Part shown: piece after piece, positions 52,448 to 61,201 of the stretch
Layout of the letters: the number at the start of each line of letters is the position of its first letter
Numbering within the stretch: position 1 is the first letter of the stretch
DNA from: an uncultured Mediterranea sp.
Lineage (GTDB): Bacteria; Bacteroidota; Bacteroidia; Bacteroidales; Bacteroidaceae
Reading direction: 5' to 3'
DNA: 64,000 bases
Assembly (NCBI RefSeq): GCF_902493215.1
Contig: NZ_CABUOL010000006.1
Location: 62,001 to 126,000 of the forward strand
The notes under the pieces: model-generated
Told to the model about the DNA's origin: nothing
Database searches by the model: none
What the model saw: only the letters and a program-made list of their open reading frames with translations
Translations under genes and position numbers: made by a program

Positions 52448-53350
52448 TCATTTCTTGGCTTTGGTCTGCACGATGCGTGCGCCGGCGGGCACGTCTTCGG
52501 TCACCCAGATATTGCCACCCACGGTCGCTCCGCGTCCCACGGTGATGCGTCCCAGAATGGTGGCGTTGGAGTAGACGATGACGTCGTCTTCCAGAATGGG
52601 ATGGCGGGGAATACCCTTGATGGGCTTGCCGTCGGCATCGAGGGGGAAGCTCTTGGCACCCAGCGTGACGCCCTGGTAGAGCTTGACGTTGTTTCCGATG
52701 ATGCAGGTTTCGCCGATAACCACACCCGTGCCGTGGTCGATGGTAAAGTGGTGGCCTATCTGTGCGCCCGGATGGATGTCGATCCCTGTCTCGCTATGCG
52801 CCATTTCGGTGATGATGCGGGGGATGAGGGGTACGCCGAGGCACAGCAGCCGGTGGGCCATGCGGTAGTTGCTGATGGCGCGGATGGCCGGATAGCAGCT
52901 GATGACTTCGCCGAAGGAGTGGGCGGCGGGGTCGCCGTTGTAGGCGGCTTCGACGTCGGTGGCCAGGATGCGGCGCATTTCGGGCAGGGTGGCGATGAAG
53001 CCTGCCGCCTTCTCGGCTGCCTGCTGGCGGAGCTGTTCGGTACAGCAGCCGTCCTCCTGTCCGTCGCCTGCAAAACAGAGGCCGGCCAGTATCTGTTCGG
53101 TCAGCTGGTCGAAGAGCTGTTCGACGTAGACGCCGATGTGGTATTTCAGTGTACGGCTGTTCACGTTCGAGATGCCGAAGTAGCCGGGGAAGACGATGGC
53201 ACGCGTCAGTTCGACGATTTGCTGCAATGCCTTGCCCGACGGGAGCGGATTGCCGTCCGTGTGCTGGTGGAAAAGGCCTTTGTAGGACTCGCTTTCCGAA
53301 AGCTCGTCTACCGTCTGTGCCAAGATGTGGGTAAAGTTGAGTGGACTCAT
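52448..53350 (-). CDS. cysE: Serine O-acetyltransferase
   Basis: 300 residues from ATG 53350. First step of cysteine synthesis: serine plus acetyl-CoA to O-acetylserine. The N-terminal helical domain is followed by left-handed beta-helix hexapeptides (IDIHPGAQIGHHFTIDHGTG, VVIGETCIIGNNVKLYQG, VGGNIWVTEDVPAG) with the catalytic His in HHFTIDHG. The start was chosen because the longer frame lies in the promoter region. Promoter -7 box at 53384-53391. Confidence 0.93.
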   Translation of the reverse strand: MSPLNFTHILAQTVDELSESESYKGLFHQHTDGNPLPSGKALQQIVELTRAIVFPGYFGISNVNSRTLKYHIGVYVEQLFDQLTEQILAGLCFAGDGQEDGCCTEQLRQQAAEKAAGFIATLPEMRRILATDVEAAYNGDPAAHSFGEVISCYPAIRAISNYRMAHRLLCLGVPLIPRIITEMAHSETGIDIHPGAQIGHHFTIDHGTGVVIGETCIIGNNVKLYQGVTLGAKSFPLDADGKPIKGIPRHPILEDDVIVYSNATILGRITVGRGATVGGNIWVTEDVPAGARIVQTKAKK

Positions 53351-53383
53351 CCGAATATCCTTATATGGTTCGTAAAGTGGCAA

Positions 53384-53391
53384 CAAAGGTA
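53384..53391 (-). promoter_or_regulatory. Promoter -7 box of cysE
   Basis: Minus-strand TACCTTTG, 33 bp before ATG 53350. Confidence 0.6.
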
Positions 53392-53426
53392 GCAAAAACT
53401 TGCCAAATATCCTACATCCTCTTCAT

Positions 53427-53903
53427 TTATAGCTCGCTCGGGCGCAAACCGAACGACTTGCCGGTCATCTGCTCCACACGGATGCGCCATACGACCACGT
53501 TGCGAACGGCCGGGTCGCCCATTGTGCAGGGATAGTCGGTGTAGTGCTTCATCAGGAGGGTGAGGATGTGTCGCTTCTCGTCCATGTCGTCTACAAATTC
53601 GACACGTCCGCGGCAGATGACGCTACGGCTCTTCATGCTGTACGAGCAGGCCACCTGCTGGTGCATCCACACCAGTTCATGTCCGTCGCAGAAGGTGATG
53701 CACACGTCGGGACGCTGGCGGAGCATTGCGAGCTTTCCGCCGTCGGGGCCGGAGTGCAGGTAAACGATACCCTCCTCGTAGGCAAAGTTCATGGGGAGGA
53801 CGTAAGGATGGCCGTCCGCATCGGTGATGCCCACCATGCAATAGGGGCAGCGGCGGATGACGGCTTCCATTTCTTTGGGGTCGGTGATGCTGATTGTTTT
53901 CAT
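53427..53903 (-). CDS. Pyridoxamine 5'-phosphate oxidase-like flavoprotein
   Basis: 158 residues from ATG 53903. Split beta-barrel FMN-binding fold of the PNPOx-like/NimA-type group: IRRCPYCMVGITDADGHPYV, PMNFAYEEGIVYLHSGPDGG, RPDVCITFCD, and a C-terminal RIRVEQMTGKSFG. NimA-like members reduce nitroimidazoles and other relatives bind haem or F420, but the substrate here is not evident. The start was moved in because the upstream 44 codons overlap the promoter (-7 box at 53922-53929). Confidence 0.85.
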   Translation of the reverse strand: MKTISITDPKEMEAVIRRCPYCMVGITDADGHPYVLPMNFAYEEGIVYLHSGPDGGKLAMLRQRPDVCITFCDGHELVWMHQQVACSYSMKSRSVICRGRVEFVDDMDEKRHILTLLMKHYTDYPCTMGDPAVRNVVVWRIRVEQMTGKSFGLRPSEL

Positions 53904-53921
53904 GTACTTGGTTTTTGGTGG

Positions 53922-53929
53922 CAAAGTTA
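53922..53929 (-). promoter_or_regulatory. Promoter -7 box of the PNPOx-like gene
   Basis: Minus-strand TAACTTTG, 18 bp before ATG 53903; decides that start. Only a weak -33 element. Confidence 0.6.
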
Positions 53930-54121
53930 CAGGTTTGCGGGAAAATAACAAGAAGATTGTCGTGCAATCATGGGGAAAATAGTAAACATTGCTTTTCCGC
54001 GCTCTTCGGCTTGCCGTTTCGGGGCTTTTCAGCATTGTGGAGCCGATGCGACTTCTCTACCCTTCCTTTTGTCGCTTTTATACCTTTCTTTTCTGATAAA
54101 AAATCATTAAATTAAAGTTAC

Positions 54122-56326
54122 ATGAAATTAAAAACCTTTTTACCGCTATTCAGCTTGCTGATGCTGTTCGCCTTTATTTCCTGTAATGAGGAAGACGAAA
54201 ACAACAGCGCATACCTGGACCTTAGCAAGCAAGTGTTGACACTGACCGAAGGCGAAGCCACGACTTCTACTTTTTCTTTCAGTGTAAAGGCATCCGATGC
54301 CAACATCCCCTACCTGTGTCTCTATGTAGACAAGCAAACCGTCGATCAAGTGTCGAAAGGCGAACTGACGGCTTTCCTGATGGATAACCTCAAGAAGCAG
54401 GCCGAAGCCAAAGGCACTCCGTTCGAGCAGTATGTCGATTCCATCAGCCTGAAGGGCGACCACACCGACCTGATGGTTGAGAATCTGCTTCCCGGCCGTA
54501 TCTATGAGTTGGTTGTGTTTGCCGTCGACGGTACGCGTGCTGCCGAACAGGCCGAATATCTGTTCTTCCAGACGGAAATTGCAGAACCGGTTGACTGTTC
54601 GTTCGATGTACAGGTATCTGGCATTACAGATAAAACGGCACAGTTTGCCGTGAAACCTTCCAATAAGGAAGTGGATTATTATTTCTGCACCTTCCCGAAA
54701 GCTACTTACCAACAGGCAGTAGATATGGGGTGGGACAATCTGCAGATTCTCAATACCTATTTCGGTGAGGAGATGAACCATCGGGTATCTGAACTGGCTC
54801 CCGACGGTAACATTACTCCTGAAGTAATAGACCAACTCCTGAAGCAGCTCTTCCATCAGGGCGACTTGACTCTGACGGCATCGGGTTTAATGAACAAAAC
54901 CGAATATGTATGGATGACGGCTGCTTTCAAGACTGTAGAAGTAGACGGAGCTTTGACTTTCGTTATCGTTTCCGAACCGGCAACCGGATCTTATACAACA
55001 GACGAGGGCGACAACAGTATGATTGATATGAAGTTCGACATACAGGTGACCGATGTAACCGCCACTTCTGCCAAAATCAAGGTAGTGCCTGAAGACTTGG
55101 AGCAGACTTACATCTGGTGTTACGACCCCTACGACGAGTCGACCAAGGATCTGACGCCGATGCAGATTGCAGAGCAGTTTGTCAAATCGCAAGGTCCGCT
55201 TATCGGTTTCGTAGTGACGAGTGGCATTCAGGAAGCACCCGCTGCCACGCTGACTCCCGGCGTGAAACATTATGTATTGGCTTTTGCCTACAAGATTGGT
55301 ACGGGCATCGTGAGCGAGCCGACATGCTATGAGTTTGATGCCAAGCTTTCGGAAGGCGATCCCTCGAAAATGACATTCTCGTATTATGTCAATTCTTGTC
55401 TTCCCTATCAGGTTGATTTCAATATCATTCCTTCTGACGAGACGTTGCCTTATACAAGTCTGATGATGCCCGACGAGGACTATAACGAAGCCGAGGCAAA
55501 GGCTGCCATCGAAGAAGAAGTGAAACTGGCTTATCAGGAAAGTCTGCGTTTCGACCCCGAGAAGCCTATGAGTACCTTCCTGTATGAAAGCTATTACCGT
55601 CCGGGTTCACGTTATGGCAATGTTTATAAGAACCTTACTCCGGGCAAGTCGTATACGCTGAGCTATTTTGCCTTGAACAACGAAGGAAAGGTGGCTCGCG
55701 TGCAGGCCGACAAGTCGTTTATTACGGCTCCGCAATTCTCGGATGCAGAGATCAAGGGAGAATGCCTGGGCTACTTTGACGGTAACGAAGAGGCCGGCAA
55801 GATATTCGGTGATTCGGCTGCTACCGCAGGCCGTGCCATTGTCGTGATGCGCTTCACGCCTTCGGAGGGTACGAAGGATCCCCGATACATCCTGGTAGAC
55901 AAGGTGTACGAACAGATGAGTGACGTGGAACTGTATACATCCTTCAACTGGACCAGCATTTCTGCCGAACGGAATTATTATGCCTATGTCCTGAGCGACT
56001 GGAATACGAACTACTCCTGCTTCATGTCTGTAAAAAATGAGGAGGGCGTTGACAGCAAGGTAGAGCGTCTGTCCGTCGGCCAGCTCATTCAGGCCAATGC
56101 GGGCAACATTGAAGATCTGAAGAAAATCGTCAATGATGCCAACGCCGGTACCAAGGCATTGAATCTGCCCAACCAGAAGATTGCCGCACAGACGGAAAAA
56201 GGAAACAAGAACCAGGTGCAGATACCTTACCGTCAGGCTGAAGTGAAGCAGCAGGCCGTTGCGGGCCAGCCGATGACTTTCGGTCGCGAGTTCTATCTGC
56301 CGGTAGTCAACTCTGTGAAGAAATAA
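54122..56326 (+). CDS. Large lipoprotein with repeated beta-sandwich modules
   Basis: 734 residues; signal peptide with lipobox AFISC. Four similar modules of about 130-150 residues start with FDVQVSGITDKTAQFAVKPS, FDIQVTDVTATSAKIKVVPE and related sequences, each resembling fibronectin-III-type strands (FLDNLKPGRIYELVVFAVD, LTPGKSYTLSYFALNNEGK). The C-terminal ~100 residues are alanine-rich and hydrophilic. No catalytic motif. Probably a surface adhesin or substrate-binding lipoprotein, paired with the following metalloprotease gene 28 bp away. I cannot name a family. Confidence 0.75.
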   Translation: MKLKTFLPLFSLLMLFAFISCNEEDENNSAYLDLSKQVLTLTEGEATTSTFSFSVKASDANIPYLCLYVDKQTVDQVSKGELTAFLMDNLKKQAEAKGTPFEQYVDSISLKGDHTDLMVENLLPGRIYELVVFAVDGTRAAEQAEYLFFQTEIAEPVDCSFDVQVSGITDKTAQFAVKPSNKEVDYYFCTFPKATYQQAVDMGWDNLQILNTYFGEEMNHRVSELAPDGNITPEVIDQLLKQLFHQGDLTLTASGLMNKTEYVWMTAAFKTVEVDGALTFVIVSEPATGSYTTDEGDNSMIDMKFDIQVTDVTATSAKIKVVPEDLEQTYIWCYDPYDESTKDLTPMQIAEQFVKSQGPLIGFVVTSGIQEAPAATLTPGVKHYVLAFAYKIGTGIVSEPTCYEFDAKLSEGDPSKMTFSYYVNSCLPYQVDFNIIPSDETLPYTSLMMPDEDYNEAEAKAAIEEEVKLAYQESLRFDPEKPMSTFLYESYYRPGSRYGNVYKNLTPGKSYTLSYFALNNEGKVARVQADKSFITAPQFSDAEIKGECLGYFDGNEEAGKIFGDSAATAGRAIVVMRFTPSEGTKDPRYILVDKVYEQMSDVELYTSFNWTSISAERNYYAYVLSDWNTNYSCFMSVKNEEGVDSKVERLSVGQLIQANAGNIEDLKKIVNDANAGTKALNLPNQKIAAQTEKGNKNQVQIPYRQAEVKQQAVAGQPMTFGREFYLPVVNSVKK

Positions 56327-56354
56327 ACGTGTACAACCATTTAAACAAGAAAAC

Positions 56355-57710
56355 ATGAAACTTAAACTGATATATCTGTTGTCATTCTTCTGCCTGCTCA
56401 TGGCCGGGTGTAGCGATGACGACCCCGCATTGGTACTTTCGCAGACCGAATTCAAGGAAATCGCCAGCGAAGGAGGTGTCTGCAAGATCGAGATTTCGAC
56501 CGCTAACGAATGGACTGCCACCAGCGACAACGACTGGTGCAAGGTGTCGAAGGAAGAGGGCGTGTTGAGCCACACGCTGGTCGTGGACGTTGAAGGCAAC
56601 CTGGGAGAGGCTCGTACGGGCCAGGTGACCGTCAGCTCGCTGGGTGTTGACTATGTCATCACCATCAGCCAGCAGGGACTGGAAGAAGGAAAGGAACTGA
56701 AATACCGCATTCCCATCGTCTTCCACGTTATCTATGCCGACGAGAAAGACTCAACCCAGAACATTCCGGCATCGACCATCTACGCAATGCTCGACGATGT
56801 GAACCAGATGTACCGCAATGCTGGCGGTACCAATACGGTAGACCTGAACATGGAATTCGTTCTGGCTGAAACCGACCCTCAGGGCAACCTGCTGAAGGAG
56901 CCGGGCATCGACCGTGTGAAGTGGCTGACTGCCGAACTCGATCCGGCCGACGTGATGGAAGACAATACACGCAAGTATGTGCACTTCCTGTGGGAGCCTA
57001 ACGACTACGTCAACGTGCTGATATACCGCTTTACGGCCAACAACATCTTGGGTATCTCTACTTTCCCTTATACGACGGCTTCGCATCCGATGGACGGAAC
57101 CGATGTGCTTCCCGACATGAACATCTCGCTGGCCAACCTTACCTACGTGCGCGGCGTGTCCATCAACAGCTCTTTCGTTGGCAATGTGGACGATGCTCTG
57201 ACTCCCTATGCTCCTGAAAGCTATAAGGAAATCATCACGAAGCAGGTAGACGACGGCATCACGCTGGCTCACGAGCTGGGACACTACTTCGGCCTGCGCC
57301 ACGCCTTCTCCGAGGCAAACGTAGGATGCCTGGATACAGACTTCTGCGGAGACACGCCGAGCTACAACTATCAGGACTACACCATGTTTGTACAAGGCAT
57401 CTACCAGCAGATGGGCGAGGAAGGCTATGCCGCCAGCTTCGACTGGGAGAGCCTCTTCAAGCGTACGAACTGCCGTACCGGCGAAGAGTTCACTTCACAC
57501 AACATCATGGACTATGCCTACAGTTACCTGGATGAGTTTACGGCCGACCAGCGTCTGCGCGTTCGCCACGTGCTGGACTACAGCCCCATGATTCCGGGTC
57601 CGAAGCAGACACGCGCCTACCTGAGCACAAAAGCCGTGTCCGACGGTCCGATGGACCTGCCGTTCTCCGTATCCGACTGCGGTCCGCGCGGCCTGATGCT
57701 GAAACACTAA
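56355..57710 (+). CDS. BACON-domain zinc metalloprotease lipoprotein (M43-like)
   Basis: 451 residues. Lipobox LLMAGC. An N-terminal BACON domain (about residues 25-115, with ASEGGVCKIEISTANEWTAT and DWCKVSKEEGVL) is followed by a pappalysin-like metalloprotease: LAHELGHYFGLRHAF gives HExxHxxGxxH with zinc ligands H306, H310, H316, and the Met-turn is HNIMDYAYS. It matches the zinc-dependent metalloproteinase lipoprotein family of Bacteroides. A disulfide-rich loop is likely at CLDTDFCGD. Probably acts on surface or host proteins. Confidence 0.93.
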   Translation: MKLKLIYLLSFFCLLMAGCSDDDPALVLSQTEFKEIASEGGVCKIEISTANEWTATSDNDWCKVSKEEGVLSHTLVVDVEGNLGEARTGQVTVSSLGVDYVITISQQGLEEGKELKYRIPIVFHVIYADEKDSTQNIPASTIYAMLDDVNQMYRNAGGTNTVDLNMEFVLAETDPQGNLLKEPGIDRVKWLTAELDPADVMEDNTRKYVHFLWEPNDYVNVLIYRFTANNILGISTFPYTTASHPMDGTDVLPDMNISLANLTYVRGVSINSSFVGNVDDALTPYAPESYKEIITKQVDDGITLAHELGHYFGLRHAFSEANVGCLDTDFCGDTPSYNYQDYTMFVQGIYQQMGEEGYAASFDWESLFKRTNCRTGEEFTSHNIMDYAYSYLDEFTADQRLRVRHVLDYSPMIPGPKQTRAYLSTKAVSDGPMDLPFSVSDCGPRGLMLKH

Positions 57711-57737
57711 TCGGTCAGCCGATTTGAGGAATACAGA

Positions 57738-57892
57738 CAAAGCAGGCGTTTCCTACGGCGGAACTTCAGTTCCCCGCGCAGGAAACGCCTGTTTCTTATA
57801 CTAGGAAACGCCCGTTCCCCTTAAAGGAAACAGGCGTTCCCTTTAAATGGTAACGGTCGTTCCCTTCAATGGTAACGACCGTTTCCTTATAG
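57738..57892. repeat. Tandem 22-23-nt array E (seven units)
   Basis: Units start at 57738, 57760, 57781, 57804, 57826, 57849 and 57871. Most have a palindromic frame GGAAAC-N4-GTTTCC or GGTAAC-N4-GTTCC. The inner four bases alternate in orientation: GCCT (unit 3) and AGGC (unit 5), GGTC (unit 6) and GACC (unit 7), each pair exact inverses. It lies between convergent M43 and rnr genes, about 27 bp after the M43 stop. Confidence 0.85.
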
Positions 57893-57931
57893 GGGATACA
57901 GCTCCACCTGCCTTGGGCCGGCGGTATCTCC

Positions 57932-60088
57932 TTATTCTTCGAGGGCAAAGTCCAGCTGTTTCTTCTCCAGATTGGCGCGGGCCACGCGGATGGTGATGGG
58001 GTCGCCCAGGCTGTAGGTGCGGTTTTTGCGGCGGCCGCGCAGGCAGTAGTTCTTCTCGTCGAACTCGTAGTAGTCGTCATCGAGGTCGCGGATGGGTATC
58101 ATGCCTTCGCACTTGTTTTCGTTCAGCTCCACGTAGAGGCCCCATTCGGTGACGCCTGAGATGACGCCGTCATAGACCTGACCGAGGCGTTCGGTCATGA
58201 ATTCTACCTGCTTATACTTCACGCTGGAGCGCTCGGCGCTGGCGGCCAGCTGCTCCATGGCGCTGGAGTGTTCGCACAGGGCTTCGTACTTCTTCTCGCT
58301 GACCGTGCGGCCGTGCTCGTCGAGGTACTTCGTGAGCAGGCGGTGCACCATCATGTCGGGGTAGCGGCGGATGGGCGAGGTGAAGTGCGTGTAGTAGTCG
58401 AAGGCCAGGCCATAGTGCCCGATGTTGTGCACGGAGTAGCGTGCCTTCTGCATGGCGCGGATGGAGACGGTCTCGATGAGGTTCTCCTCCTTTTTGCCCT
58501 GTATGTCGTCCAGCAGGTGGTTGATGGATTTGGATACGTCGGTCTTCGTGCCCGTGGTGCGCAGCTTGTAGCCGAAGCGGGCAATGAACTGGGCCAGCGT
58601 GTCGAGCTTTTCGGGGTCGGGCAGGTCGTGGATGCGGTAGGGGAACACCTTGGCCTTCTTGCCCTTGGGCACGCGGCCTATCTTCTCGGCCACGGTGCGG
58701 TTGGCCAGCAGCATGAATTCCTCGACCAGTTTGTTGGCATCCTTCGACACCTTGAAGTAGACGCTGACGGGTTTGCCCTTCTCGTCTATCTCGAACTTCA
58801 CCTCGTAGCGGTCGAAGTTGATGGCTCCGGCGGCGAAGCGGCGTTCGCGCAGCTGCTTGGCCAGGCGGTCCAGCTGGAGCACTTCTTCCTTGTAGTCGCC
58901 TTCACCCGTTTCGATAATCTGCTGGGCTTCCTCGTAGGTGAAGCGGCGGTCGCTCTTGATGACGGTGTGCACCACGCGGGCATCCTTCACCTCGGCCTTG
59001 TCGTTCATCTGGAAGACGACGGAGTAAGCCAGTTTCTCCTCGTCGGGGCGGAGGGAGCAGATGTAGTTACACAGGCGTTCGGGCAGCATCGGGATGGTGC
59101 GGTCCACGAGGTAGACCGACGTGGCGCGCTTCTCGGCTTCCTTGTCGATGAGGCCGCCTTCCTTGACGTAGTGGGTCACGTCGGCAATGTGTACGCCCAC
59201 TTCCCACAAGCCGTCCTTCAGGCGGCGGATGGAGAGGGCGTCGTCGAAGTCCTTGGCGTCCTTGGGGTCGATGGTGAAGGTCGTGACGGAGCGGAAGTCC
59301 TCGCGGCGGGCTATCTCTTCGGCGGGAATCTCGTCGGGGATGCGTTCGGCGGCCTTCTCCACGGCTATCGGATAGCTGTAGGGCAGGCCGTATTCGGCCA
59401 GGATAGCGTGCATCTCGGTGGTGTTGTCACCCGCACGGCCCAGGATGTCGATAACCTGCCCGATGGGGTTCTTGGCCTTGTCGGGCCATTCGATAACCTT
59501 CACTACGGCCTTGTCGCCGCTCTTGCCGCCTTTCAGTTTGTCTTTGGGGATGAAGATGTCGTTGGCCAGCGTGCGGTTTTCGGTGACGAGGAAGGCATAC
59601 GACTTGGTCACTTCGAGCGTGCCCACGAAGGTGTCGTTGGCCCGCTCCAGTATCTCGATGACCTCACCCTCGGCACTGCGTCCGCGACGTTTGGCATAGA
59701 AGGCTATCTTCACGCGGTCGCCGGCCATGGCGTGGGCCGAGTTGCGTTCGGCAATGAAGATGGGGTCGCCTCCGCCGTCGGGGATGAAGGAGTTCTTGCC
59801 GTTGCTCTTGCGCTGGAAGATACCCGTCATCTCCACACCGTGGAGGTTGAGCTTGTATTTGTTCTTTTCCGTTTCATTGATGTAGTCGTCGTCCTGCAGT
59901 TCGTGGAGCACGTCCATGCAGAGCATTTTCAGCGGATGGGTGGTCAGGTGAAGCTGGTCGAAGATGTACTTCAAGGGCAGCACTTCGCCCTGTTTCTGGT
60001 GGAAGAAGTCGAGCAGAGCCTTTACGAGTTCCTTTTTGGTCATGCGTTTGCCGGCCTTCTTTTCTTTCTTTTCTTTTTTCTTTCCCAT
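57932..60088 (-). CDS. rnr: Ribonuclease R
   Basis: 718 residues from ATG 60088. 3'-5' exoribonuclease for structured RNA. N-terminal winged-helix/basic region (MGKKKEKKEKKAGKRMTKKE), cold-shock domains, then the RNB catalytic domain with FTIDPKDAKDFDDALSIRRL (catalytic Asp residues), GVHIADVTHYVKEGG and FTSPIRRYPDMMVHRLL. A C-terminal S1 domain (YDGVISGVTEWGLYVEL) ends the protein. The start avoids the promoter at 60131-60138. Confidence 0.95.
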   Translation of the reverse strand: MGKKKEKKEKKAGKRMTKKELVKALLDFFHQKQGEVLPLKYIFDQLHLTTHPLKMLCMDVLHELQDDDYINETEKNKYKLNLHGVEMTGIFQRKSNGKNSFIPDGGGDPIFIAERNSAHAMAGDRVKIAFYAKRRGRSAEGEVIEILERANDTFVGTLEVTKSYAFLVTENRTLANDIFIPKDKLKGGKSGDKAVVKVIEWPDKAKNPIGQVIDILGRAGDNTTEMHAILAEYGLPYSYPIAVEKAAERIPDEIPAEEIARREDFRSVTTFTIDPKDAKDFDDALSIRRLKDGLWEVGVHIADVTHYVKEGGLIDKEAEKRATSVYLVDRTIPMLPERLCNYICSLRPDEEKLAYSVVFQMNDKAEVKDARVVHTVIKSDRRFTYEEAQQIIETGEGDYKEEVLQLDRLAKQLRERRFAAGAINFDRYEVKFEIDEKGKPVSVYFKVSKDANKLVEEFMLLANRTVAEKIGRVPKGKKAKVFPYRIHDLPDPEKLDTLAQFIARFGYKLRTTGTKTDVSKSINHLLDDIQGKKEENLIETVSIRAMQKARYSVHNIGHYGLAFDYYTHFTSPIRRYPDMMVHRLLTKYLDEHGRTVSEKKYEALCEHSSAMEQLAASAERSSVKYKQVEFMTERLGQVYDGVISGVTEWGLYVELNENKCEGMIPIRDLDDDYYEFDEKNYCLRGRRKNRTYSLGDPITIRVARANLEKKQLDFALEE

Positions 60089-60130
60089 AATGGTAGGTTG
60101 TTTTATCAGGTTTGGCGGGATGAACCCTTG

Positions 60131-60138
60131 CAAAGATA
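60131..60138 (-). promoter_or_regulatory. Promoter -7 box of rnr
   Basis: Minus-strand TATCTTTG, 43 bp before ATG 60088. Confidence 0.65.
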
Positions 60139-60232
60139 ACAAACTTTTGCATTCGGTAGTTCAGACTGTCTCTAAATTCTTGTCTTTGTGCAGAATTTGC
60201 AGGCCAAAAGGAGAGGGATAACAGATTTGTCG

Positions 60233-60240
60233 TATCTTTG
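60233..60240 (+). promoter_or_regulatory. Promoter -7 box of the CDF transporter operon
   Basis: TATCTTTG, 22 bp before ATG 60263; divergent from rnr. Confidence 0.65.
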
Positions 60241-60262
60241 CCTTTCCGTTTTGTAATGGAAG

Positions 60263-61195
60263 ATGTATATGAAATCGCAAGTATTGAATCAGACAGAGAA
60301 GTCCGAAGAGGCGGCCCGCGAGGCCGGCATCTATCGGGTGACCCTTGTGGGCAGCGTGGTCAATCTGCTGCTGCTCGTGTTCAAGTTTGTGGCGGGCATC
60401 CTGGGGCATAGTGCTGCTATGCTGGCCGATGCCGTCCATTCGTTGTCCGACTTCGTGACGGACATCATCGTCATTGTCTTTGTGCGCATTTCGTCGAAGC
60501 CCGAGGACGAGGGACACGATTACGGTCACGGCAAGTACGAGACGCTGGCTACGGCCATCATCGGCCTGATACTGCTGTTCGTGGGCTTCGGCATCCTGTG
60601 GAACGGGGCCACGTCCATCTGGGACTTCTGGCAGGGAGGCGAACTGAAAGAACCGGGCATGCTGGCCTTGTGGGCAGCACTGGTATCCATCCTCTTCAAG
60701 GAGCTGCTCTACCAATATACCGTGCTGAAAGGCCGCCGGCTGAATTCGCAGGCCGTGGTGGCCAATGCATGGCATCATCGGAGCGACGCGCTCTCGTCCA
60801 TCGGTACGGCTGTCGGCATCGGCGGTGCCATCCTGCTGGGCGAGCGGTGGCTCATACTGGACCCGCTGGCGGCCGTGGTGGTGAGTCTGTTCATCATGAA
60901 GGTGGCCATCCAGCTGCTGGTGCCCTGTGTCGAAGAGCTGTTGGAGAAGTCGCTCCCCGCCGAGGTCGAGGAGAAAATCAAGCAGGAAATCCTTTCTTTC
61001 CCCGGCGTTACTTCGCCTCACCACCTGCGCACGCGGCGGATAGGCAGCAGTTACGCCATCGAGGTGCACATCCGCATGGACGGGCAGATAACGCTGGAGG
61101 AGGCCCATCATACCGCCACGGCTATCGAGAACCGCCTGAAGAGCGAGTTCGGCAACCGGACTTACATTAATATACATGTAGAACCTGTAAAATAA
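60263..61195 (+). CDS. Cation diffusion facilitator family transporter
   Basis: 310 residues (ATG 60269 is an alternative two codons in). Six membrane helices with the metal-site motifs HSAAMLADAVHSLSDFVTDI (HxxxD type) and VVANAWHHRSDALSSIGTAV (HxxxD), followed by a cytoplasmic C-terminal ferredoxin-like domain (GVTSPHHLRTRRIGSSYAIE). CDF proteins export Zn2+, Fe2+ or related metals by proton antiport. The following epimerase gene starts 6 bp later. Confidence 0.93.
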   Translation: MYMKSQVLNQTEKSEEAAREAGIYRVTLVGSVVNLLLLVFKFVAGILGHSAAMLADAVHSLSDFVTDIIVIVFVRISSKPEDEGHDYGHGKYETLATAIIGLILLFVGFGILWNGATSIWDFWQGGELKEPGMLALWAALVSILFKELLYQYTVLKGRRLNSQAVVANAWHHRSDALSSIGTAVGIGGAILLGERWLILDPLAAVVVSLFIMKVAIQLLVPCVEELLEKSLPAEVEEKIKQEILSFPGVTSPHHLRTRRIGSSYAIEVHIRMDGQITLEEAHHTATAIENRLKSEFGNRTYINIHVEPVK

Positions 61196-61201
61196 CAGAG
61201 C

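Noticed and set aside
51404..53392. 662-codon plus-strand frame
   Set aside because: Antisense across the THUMP methyltransferase and cysE genes, both well supported.
53904..54035. N-terminal extension of the PNPOx-like gene
   Set aside because: It crosses the -7 box TAACTTTG and has no family similarity.
58268..60139. 623-codon plus-strand frame
   Set aside because: Antisense of rnr, whose RNB and S1 motifs are intact.
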